A DNA stretch of 8,747 nucleotides from Moraxellaceae bacterium (GTDB taxonomy: Bacteria; Pseudomonadota; Gammaproteobacteria; Pseudomonadales; Moraxellaceae). The DNA lies in the NCBI GenBank assembly GCA_030684415.1, contig JAUXNL010000534.1, positions 1 through 8,747 of the forward strand, written 5' to 3'. Below the pieces are notes generated by a model, which did no database searches, was not told the origin of the DNA, and was given only the letters and a program-made list of their open reading frames with translations. Of the stretch, positions 1-5,285 are shown piece after piece. The position numbers and the translations under genes were made by a program. Every line of letters begins with the position of its first letter. The first letter of the stretch is position 1.

Positions 1-792
1 AGCGGGGTCAGCGGTATTGATATACGGATTGATGTGCTGGTCGATACGACCGGGGGCATCCACCTGCGTGGAATCAATCTCGAACATACCCGGCGGCGTG
101 TCGCGGCGCACAAAAGCAGTGCCGCGCAGATCGGTGATGTCGGCGATGGCTTCGCCGCGATTCAACCGGTGTGCCAGATCGACAATCGCGCGCTCGGCAT
201 TGCCGTAGAGCAGCAGATCGGCTTTGGCATCGAGCAGGATGGAACGGCGCACCTTGTCCTGCCAGTAGTCGTAATGCGCGATACGGCGCAGTGACGCTTC
301 GATACCGCCGATGACCAGCGGCACATCGGGAAAGGCTTCGCGCGCACGCTGGGCGTAGACGATGCAGGCACGGTCAGGGCGCTTGCCACCTTCGTCGTTG
401 GGCGAATAGGCATCATCGGAACGGATTTTCCGGTCCGCCGTGTAGCGGTTGATCATCGAGTCCATGTTGCCGGCGCTGATCCCCCAGAACAGGCGTGGGC
501 GGCCCAGCACCTTGAACGGTTCGGCCGACTGCCAATCCGGCTGCGCAATGATGCCGACGCGATAGCCCTGCGACTCCAGCAAGCGACCGATGATGGCCAT
601 GCCAAAACTCGGGTGGTCTACATAGGCATCGCCACAGACGATGATGACGTCGCACACATCCCAGCCCAGCGCATCCATCTCGGCCCGCGACATGGGCAGG
701 AAGGGAGCCGGCCCCAGACACTCGGCCCAGAACTTGTCGTGGCTGTATAGCGCCGGAACGGCAGGCAGGGAGGGGTGTTGAACGGAAGACAT
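1..792 (-). CDS. ygiQ: YgiQ/UPF0313-family radical SAM protein, N-terminal part
   Basis: This is the first 264 codons of a YgiQ-type protein; the rest lies beyond base 1. Read on the minus strand it begins MSSVQHPSL and contains family landmarks: FLPMS (about residues 31-35), GDAYVDHPSFG (54-64), AIIGRLLE, and a GGIEASLRR segment further on. These belong to the UPF0313 N-terminal domain that precedes the radical SAM core. The iron-sulfur CxxxCxxC motif should come after residue 264, so it cannot be checked here. The start at 792 is supported by a GAGG ribosome site 8 bases upstream and by the conserved stretch beginning well before the alternative Met34. The biochemical role of YgiQ is not established; radical SAM chemistry is inferred from the family. 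The gene is transcribed away from the cyclase cluster and looks like an unrelated housekeeping neighbour. Family assignment is confident. Confidence 0.93.
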   Translation of the reverse strand, partial: MSSVQHPSLPAVPALYSHDKFWAECLGPAPFLPMSRAEMDALGWDVCDVIIVCGDAYVDHPSFGMAIIGRLLESQGYRVGIIAQPDWQSAEPFKVLGRPRLFWGISAGNMDSMINRYTADRKIRSDDAYSPNDEGGKRPDRACIVYAQRAREAFPDVPLVIGGIEASLRRIAHYDYWQDKVRRSILLDAKADLLLYGNAERAIVDLAHRLNRGEAIADITDLRGTAFVRRDTPPGMFEIDSTQVDAPGRIDQHINPYINTADPA

Positions 793-800
793 CGGGCGTA

Positions 801-804
801 CCTC
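801..804 (-). promoter_or_regulatory. Ribosome binding site of ygiQ
   Basis: GAGG on the minus strand, separated by 8 bases (793-800) from the ATG at 792-790. It favours this start over the internal Met34. Confidence 0.6.
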
Positions 805-817
805 GGATTGGCCGGGA

Positions 818-823
818 ATTGTA
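818..823 (-). promoter_or_regulatory. Candidate -10 element of the ygiQ promoter
   Basis: TACAAT on the minus strand matches the sigma-70 -10 consensus at 5 of 6 positions. It would put the transcription start near 811, giving a leader of about 18 bases that still includes the GAGG site. No good -35 hexamer is seen 16-18 bases upstream, so this remains a candidate. Confidence 0.35.
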
Positions 824-941
824 CAGCAGGCCGCGCCATCCGCAGAGCAGCGAGCCGCCAGCCAGCTGCAGAAGAGTCGCGCTCGCACAGCGCGCCATGC
901 AGACCACACAGCCAGCTCCAGAGTCACCCGTCAGGCAAACA

Positions 942-971
942 TTGGAGCCCTTCTGCCCTCACCTCTAAACT
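942..971 (+). promoter_or_regulatory. Weak candidate promoter for DGC-1
   Basis: TTGGAG (942-947) and TAAACT (966-971) stand 18 bases apart, as sigma-70 boxes would. The matches are poor to moderate (3 of 6 and 4 of 6). The predicted transcription start would fall at about 978, one base before the ATG at 979, so the message would be leaderless. That agrees with the lack of a ribosome binding site, but the call is speculative. Confidence 0.22.
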
Positions 972-978
972 GGCTGCC

Positions 979-2277
979 ATGCAAATGCCGAATACCGCCA
1001 TGACCGCCACCCTCTCGCCACCTACCGCCCAGGGCATGTTGCCAAGCCCTTTGCTGCATGAGGTCCGGCAACTGCTGGAGACCGATCCGCCGCTGCTGCG
1101 GGTGCCGGCGTCGCTGCGTGCTGACTTCCGGCGCTACCGCCACCGCGATCTTGGCACCTACCTGCTGCTCAGCACGCCAGCACTGCTGCTGTTCTACCTG
1201 AGCACCGTGGGGGTCGCGACGCTGCTGTTTGCACGCCATGCCTCGGCCGCCGACCAGCAACTCTGGTGGGCGGGCTGTCTCTTTACCGGCACGGTACTGT
1301 TCGTCGGCATGGCGCCCATGCTGGTGGAACGCATGCGAGCCATATACACCCCGGTGGTGGCGGTGATGGCCACCTTGATCCTCACCAAGCTGGCGGTCAT
1401 GCCCTCTTTGCTGGCGAACCCGGCGCTGGTGGCCTGCGAGAGTTTTACCTGCCTTACCAGTCTCATCCTCGTCGTATTGGCCTCGCGCCTGAGCATTGGC
1501 GTCTCCGCACTGGTCTGCCTCTGCTCCGCGCTACTCATTACCGTCATGCTGCTCGTCGTGTTCCAGGTGACGCCGGACTGGATGATGCTCAAGTACTACT
1601 TCGGCACGCCGGTCTTGGTCTGCCTGTATGTGGGTTGGCTACAGGAGCGCCAGGAGCGGGTGAACTTCCTGCAATCCCGGCTGCTGGTGCACGACGCCCA
1701 TGAGCGCGACCTGATGAACCGCGAACTCAACCGCATGGCTCACCATGACGCGCTCTCCGGTCTGGCCAATCGCCGGCGCTTCGATACCGTGCTGGCCATG
1801 GAGTGGGAACGGCTACGGCGCGAGCAACGCCCGCTGGCGGTCCTGTTCATCGATGTCGACTACTTCAAGCGCTATAACGACCACTACGGCCATGCCCCCG
1901 GTGACGATTGTCTGGCGGCCGTGGGGCAAGCCATCGGCAGTTGCGTGCTGCGCCCGGGTGATCTGGCCGCACGGTATGGTGGGGAAGAGTTCGTGGTGCT
2001 GCTACCCGATACGGAAGTGGAGGGCGCCAAAGAAGTCGGGGAGCGCATCATCGCCGCTGTCGACGCATTGGCCATTCCCCATGCCGGCTCACTGGTGAGC
2101 GAGCATGTCACGCTCAGTTGCGGCCTGGCGGTGCGTAGCCCGTCTACGGGCGGCACCAGCGCCGATCTGCTCAAAGCCGCCGATACCGCCCTTTACGACG
2201 CCAAGCAGGCAGGACGTCACCGCCTTTGCGTAGAGGCGCTGGACGAGCCTCAGCCCCACAAGCAGGCCAGGGTCTGA
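979..2277 (+). CDS. DGC-1: six-helix membrane diguanylate cyclase (GGDEF), subtype A
   Basis: A predicted inner-membrane enzyme of 432 residues that should condense two GTP into c-di-GMP in the cytoplasm. After an N-terminal region of about 58 residues, six hydrophobic helices run roughly at 60-84, 95-115, 123-141, 155-171, 174-196 and 205-221. A charged helical linker (about 221-258) follows, then the GGDEF domain (about 255-420) with GLANRR (261-266), the metal-binding FIDVD (290-294), FKRYND (296-301) and GGEEF (334-338). RPGD (325-328), five residues before GGEEF, is an intact inhibitory I-site. The loop between helices 3 and 4 carries two cysteines (C153, C158) shared with DGC-4; with the C-terminus cytoplasmic it would be periplasmic. 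The reading frame is open back to 775, but that extension has no homology to the paralogs. ATGs at 979, 985 and 1000 are all possible; 979 gives a length like the other copies. No clear ribosome site is visible. The ligand sensed is unknown. Confidence 0.9.
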   Translation: MQMPNTAMTATLSPPTAQGMLPSPLLHEVRQLLETDPPLLRVPASLRADFRRYRHRDLGTYLLLSTPALLLFYLSTVGVATLLFARHASAADQQLWWAGCLFTGTVLFVGMAPMLVERMRAIYTPVVAVMATLILTKLAVMPSLLANPALVACESFTCLTSLILVVLASRLSIGVSALVCLCSALLITVMLLVVFQVTPDWMMLKYYFGTPVLVCLYVGWLQERQERVNFLQSRLLVHDAHERDLMNRELNRMAHHDALSGLANRRRFDTVLAMEWERLRREQRPLAVLFIDVDYFKRYNDHYGHAPGDDCLAAVGQAIGSCVLRPGDLAARYGGEEFVVLLPDTEVEGAKEVGERIIAAVDALAIPHAGSLVSEHVTLSCGLAVRSPSTGGTSADLLKAADTALYDAKQAGRHRLCVEALDEPQPHKQARV

Positions 2278-2472
2278 TGACAACGCCCCCCTCTTTTCCC
2301 GCTCCGCCAAGTCTCAAGCCGCAAGGCCGCTGCTCCGCCGGCTGATTCATGACCGGGATCACATCTTTGATGCATGACCCGTGCATGCCGCCCGACATTC
2401 GTCGGAAGACGCTACAGATGCTCGTGCTGCCGATGTAATCCTTGCGACCCCGATCCCCTCAGGCCGACGCGA

Positions 2473-3690
2473 TTGACCTCTTCCTCTCTATCCGACACCA
2501 CCTTGCTGGCCATCCGCAATTTGCTGGCAGGACGCATCTTTTGGCCACGCCTGCCCGCCCCGGTGGATGCGCTGTTTGCCACGCAACGGCAGCAGGAGCT
2601 GGCCTGGCTGGCGCGCAATGGCTGGCCGCTGCTCTATGTGTTGCTGGTGTTGATCAGCGGCACTGGCTGGATGTTTTTCGGCAATGAACTGGTGGGAGCC
2701 GACCGTGAGTGGTGGCTTGTCGGCCTTGGACTGATGACCAGCATCATGACCATCGCGATTGTTCTGCTGCAGTCGCCACGCCTCCAGGCGCACTACCAGA
2801 AGGTGATTGTGCTGTTCGGGGCACTCAGCCTCGCCATTCCCCTCATCGGCACCCTGGCGCTGGAAAGTGAGCGGCTGATGCAGGCGAACAGCTATGTCTG
2901 TCTGCTCATCATCAACATCCTGGTGCTGGCCCTGCGGCTTTCGCTCTTGCATGCCGCCATTTGCGGGGGCAGCGGCATTGTGCTGGCCGTGGCCACGGCC
3001 AGCCTTCTGGGCTTGCAGCCAGACTGGTTCATGCTGGTCTGGTTCAGTTGCGGCAGCCTGCTGATCACGCTCTTTCTCGGCGCCGTACTCGAACGGCAGG
3101 AGCGCATCAGCTTCTTGCAATCCCTGCTGCTGCGTCATGAATCCACTGAGCGTGAGCGCCTGAATACCATTCTTTCCCGTCACGCGAGTGAAGACCCACT
3201 TACCGGCCTGGCCAACCGCCGTCACTTCAATGAAGCCCTGTGGCGGGAGTGGGAGCGCGCCAGCCGCAATGGCCTGACGCTCTCGCTGCTCTTTATCGAT
3301 GTCGATCACTTCAAACTGTTCAATGACAACCATGGCCATCGTGCCGGCGACGAAACCCTTTCCGCCGTGGCCGAGGCGCTGCTCAGCGTGGTGTTGCGTC
3401 CTGCGGACATGGCGGCGCGCTATGGCGGCGAAGAGTTCGTGCTGCTGCTGCCGGAAACCTCGGCACAAGGCGCCAGCGAAGTCGCCAACCGCGTGCTCGC
3501 TGCCGTGGATGCGCTGGCCATCCCCCATGCCAGCTCGCCGACCGCTGCGCATGTCACCGTCAGCGTGGGTGTCGCCACCATGCAGCCGCAAGGCGGCAGC
3601 GCCCAGACCCTGCTCGATCGGGCGGACGCGGCGCTTTATGCCGCCAAACACGCCGGCCGCCACCGCATCGTGGTCGCCGAAAACCCCTGA
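2473..3690 (+). CDS. DGC-2: six-helix membrane diguanylate cyclase (GGDEF), subtype B
   Basis: Second cyclase of the cluster, 405 residues from the chosen TTG start. Hydrophobic segments lie roughly at 51-69, 80-99, 110-129, 141-156, 161-180 and 187-205. The helical linker with ERQERISFLQSLLLRHE (about 207-223) leads into the GGDEF domain: GLANRR (245-250), FIDVDHF (274-280), GGEEF (318-322), and RPAD (309-312) as an intact I-site. It should be an active, product-inhibited c-di-GMP synthase. It lacks the periplasmic cysteine pair of DGC-1 and DGC-4. Its start is uncertain. An in-frame ATG at 2374 would add 33 residues with six cysteines that match no paralog. The TTG at 2473 lies just before the region that aligns with DGC-3, with only a weak AGG 9 bases upstream. 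It lies 195 bp after DGC-1 with no evident terminator between, so read-through is possible. Confidence 0.9.
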   Translation: MTSSSLSDTTLLAIRNLLAGRIFWPRLPAPVDALFATQRQQELAWLARNGWPLLYVLLVLISGTGWMFFGNELVGADREWWLVGLGLMTSIMTIAIVLLQSPRLQAHYQKVIVLFGALSLAIPLIGTLALESERLMQANSYVCLLIINILVLALRLSLLHAAICGGSGIVLAVATASLLGLQPDWFMLVWFSCGSLLITLFLGAVLERQERISFLQSLLLRHESTERERLNTILSRHASEDPLTGLANRRHFNEALWREWERASRNGLTLSLLFIDVDHFKLFNDNHGHRAGDETLSAVAEALLSVVLRPADMAARYGGEEFVLLLPETSAQGASEVANRVLAAVDALAIPHASSPTAAHVTVSVGVATMQPQGGSAQTLLDRADAALYAAKHAGRHRIVVAENP

Positions 3691-3726
3691 GGCATGCAGA
3701 TGTAAACCATCGGTCAGATAGATGAC

Positions 3727-3764
3727 CAGCCAGCCGTGAAGCACTGGTTGGCCCCGGCCGGCTG
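3727..3764 (+). promoter_or_regulatory. Hairpin in the DGC-3 leader
   Basis: CAGCCAGCC (3727-3735) can pair with GGCCGGCTG (3756-3764) at 8 of 9 positions around a 20-base loop. The 3' arm ends on the first G of the GAGG at 3764-3767, the best ribosome-site candidate for DGC-3. A smaller stem, GGTCA/TGACC (3712-3716 and 3723-3727), lies just upstream and overlaps it by one base. Such a structure could modulate translation; this is inference from pairing alone. Confidence 0.3.
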
Positions 3765-3768
3765 AGGT

Positions 3769-3782
3769 AAAAAGCGCTTTTT
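3769..3782 (+). repeat. Perfect 14-bp palindrome abutting the DGC-3 start
   Basis: AAAAAGCGCTTTTT is its own reverse complement and ends exactly one base before the ATG at 3783. It could be an operator for a dimeric regulator. As RNA it could fold into a weak A-U hairpin between the GAGG at 3764-3767 and the start codon. The palindrome is plain in the sequence; its role is unknown. Confidence 0.5.
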
Positions 3783-5081
3783 ATGACCGATGGGTTCAGC
3801 GAAATGCCGCTTAGCAATACCGCCAAAGCCACCCCGGCTGCCTCCGTCAGCACACTGGATCGGCAGACCTTTCACGAAGCCATGGCGCTGATCGCCACCC
3901 CTCCATTGTTCATGCGCTTTCCGGCCGCTCTGGCCGAGCGCTTCGCCCAGCAACGGCAACACGAGTTCGAGCGCTTTATCGGCATTGGCGCCCCCGGCGC
4001 GGTACTGGTCTGCTTGCTGGTCATGATCGCCGGCAACTGGGGCTTCCATCAGGAATTGACCGGTAGCAGCGGCCGCATCTGGTGGACCGGCGCCTTCATG
4101 AATACCGTCATCGTGACCTTGGCAGCCGTGTCGTTCCTGAGTGCCCGCGTCCGCCGCCACTACACCGTGGTGCTGGGACTGACGGGCTTTGCGCTGATGA
4201 CCAGCGTAGTGTTCATCTGCCTCTCCATCGACAACCCACGCCTCTCACAAAGCATGACTTACGTGGTGATGTTCATCGTCACCATCACCACACTGGCCCT
4301 GCGCCTCAGCCTGCCAGTCTCCGGCACCGCCTGCCTGCTGGGCGGCCTCGCCGGGCTCTGGCTAGCCCTGCGCGGCGGCACCACCCCGGACTGGGGCATG
4401 CTGCTGCACTACTACCCCGGCTCGCTGGCCATCAGTCTGTTCATCGCCTGGGTGCTGGAGCGCCAGGAGCGCCTGAGCTTCCTGCATTCACTCCTGCTCG
4501 CGCATGAGTCGGAAGAGCGCGAGCGCCTGAACCGTGAGCTCGACCGGCTGGCCCGGCTCGACACCCTCACCGGGCTGGCCAACCGGCGCAGCTTTGATGA
4601 GAGGCTCGGCGAAGAGTGGGAGCGTGCCCGGCGCGACCAGAAGCCGCTCGCCGTGCTGTTCATCGATGTGGACCACTTCAAGGCCTATAACGACACCTAC
4701 GGCCATGGCGCCGGGGATGTTTGTCTGGCCGCCGTGGCCACCGCCATCAACGGCAGCCTGCTGCGCACGGCCGATATCGCCAGCCGCTTTGGCGGCGAGG
4801 AGTTTGTGGTGATCCTGCCGGGCACGGATGCGCAAGGTGCCCGCGAAGTGGCCGAGCGTATCCAGAAGGCCGTAGACCTGCAGGCACTGCCCCATGCCGG
4901 CTCTACCACCGCCAGCCATGTCACCGTCAGCATCGGCCTGACCGCCTGCATTCCCGAAGCCGGGCTGGCGCAGGCACTGGTGGAGTCGGCCGATGCGGCG
5001 CTCTATCAGGCCAAGCATGGCGGTCGGCATCAAATAGTCAGCGCCACCGGCGCACATGGCCTGAAAATGGCGGCCGGCTGA
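3783..5081 (+). CDS. DGC-3: six-helix membrane diguanylate cyclase (GGDEF), subtype B
   Basis: Third cyclase, 432 residues, 92 bp after DGC-2. Hydrophobic helices lie roughly at 68-86, 100-119, 128-147, 159-174, 178-196 and 212-225. The shared linker (about 225-258) is followed by the GGDEF domain: GLANRR (264-269), FIDVDHFK (293-300), GGEEF (337-341), and RTAD (328-331) as the I-site. All residues expected for GTP and metal binding appear to be kept, so it should make c-di-GMP under product inhibition. Its catalytic domain has drifted more than the others around AVDLQALPHA (363-372), where the other three read AVDALAIPHA. ATG 3783 is the likely start. The GAGG at 3764-3767 is 15 bases away, longer than usual, with the 14-bp palindrome between them. 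A later Met8 (3804) has no better site. A weak hairpin-plus-T tract overlaps the stop codon. Confidence 0.91.
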   Translation: MTDGFSEMPLSNTAKATPAASVSTLDRQTFHEAMALIATPPLFMRFPAALAERFAQQRQHEFERFIGIGAPGAVLVCLLVMIAGNWGFHQELTGSSGRIWWTGAFMNTVIVTLAAVSFLSARVRRHYTVVLGLTGFALMTSVVFICLSIDNPRLSQSMTYVVMFIVTITTLALRLSLPVSGTACLLGGLAGLWLALRGGTTPDWGMLLHYYPGSLAISLFIAWVLERQERLSFLHSLLLAHESEERERLNRELDRLARLDTLTGLANRRSFDERLGEEWERARRDQKPLAVLFIDVDHFKAYNDTYGHGAGDVCLAAVATAINGSLLRTADIASRFGGEEFVVILPGTDAQGAREVAERIQKAVDLQALPHAGSTTASHVTVSIGLTACIPEAGLAQALVESADAALYQAKHGGRHQIVSATGAHGLKMAAG

Positions 5082-5090
5082 CGGCTTTTT
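5072..5090 (+). terminator. Weak candidate terminator after DGC-3
   Basis: A GGCCG/CGGCT stem (5072-5076 and 5082-5086, outer pair G-T) with a 5-base loop is followed by a T tract that ends at 5090. It overlaps the stop codon of DGC-3. The stem is short, so termination may be partial, but it suggests that DGC-4 has its own promoter. Confidence 0.3.
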
Positions 5091-5153
5091 CCACGCCCCT
5101 CTCTGTACCGCCCGACCGGCTCCCGGACTTGCCAGGGCCGGACTCGCGCCGAC

Positions 5154-5204
5154 CTGATTCGGGCCACGCTGATTCATGCCCCCTGATTCACACCACCCTG
5201 ATTC
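5154..5204 (+). repeat. Four regularly spaced CTGATTC heptamers upstream of DGC-4
   Basis: CTGATTC occurs at 5154-5160, 5169-5175, 5183-5189 and 5198-5204, with start-to-start distances of 15, 14 and 15 bases and unrelated sequence between. A fifth copy stands alone at 2342-2348 in the leader of DGC-2, where the match to the second array copy extends to the 11-mer GCTGATTCATG (2341-2351 and 5168-5178). The array lies 81-132 bases before the DGC-4 start, a reasonable place for regulator binding sites. The spacing is too short for a CRISPR. It may also be a decayed minisatellite. Confidence 0.6.
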
Positions 5205-5268
5205 GCCGAACACAGCGCCATCTCTGTCTTTTTCGACATTGGAGCGCGCCATGTGTCGTCCTACACTC

Positions 5269-5274
5269 GGAGGA
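5269..5274 (+). promoter_or_regulatory. Ribosome binding site that sets the DGC-4 start
   Basis: GGAGGA, close to the consensus, ends 11 bases before the GTG at 5286. It decides against the upstream in-frame GTG at 5253. The ATG at 5284 is followed directly by TGA and cannot start the gene. Confidence 0.6.
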
Positions 5275-5285
5275 ATCGTCCTGAT

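Noticed and set aside
413..907. Minus-strand open frame of 164 codons overlapping ygiQ
   Set aside because: It lies in another frame of the same strand as the clearly recognisable YgiQ sequence and has no family features.
775..978. N-terminal extension of DGC-1 from the ATG at 775
   Set aside because: It overlaps the ygiQ start, does not align with the paralogs and is low-complexity; the alignment supports a start at 979 or slightly later.
2278..2472. Terminator between DGC-1 and DGC-2
   Set aside because: Only a 5-bp AGCCG/CGGCT pairing with a long loop is present, with no T tract.
2488..3744. 418-codon minus-strand frame opposite DGC-2
   Set aside because: It mirrors the codon bias of a GC-rich gene. 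The product is Gln/His/Gly-rich with no motif. Similar antisense frames occur opposite DGC-3 (4488-5252), DGC-4 (5937-6611) and the desaturase gene (6774-7403).
5154..5204. CTGATTC array as a CRISPR
   Set aside because: Repeats are 7 bases and spacers 7-8 bases, far below CRISPR dimensions, and there are no cas genes.
5239..5267. TTGGAG-17-TACACT as the DGC-4 promoter
   Set aside because: Its transcription start would be near 5274, which would cut off the GGAGGA ribosome site. Both cannot be right as read, and the boxes are weak, so it is not called as a feature.
5253..5285. Earlier GTG start for DGC-4
   Set aside because: The strong GGAGGA at 5269-5274 lies inside this extension and points to the GTG at 5286; the extra residues match no paralog.
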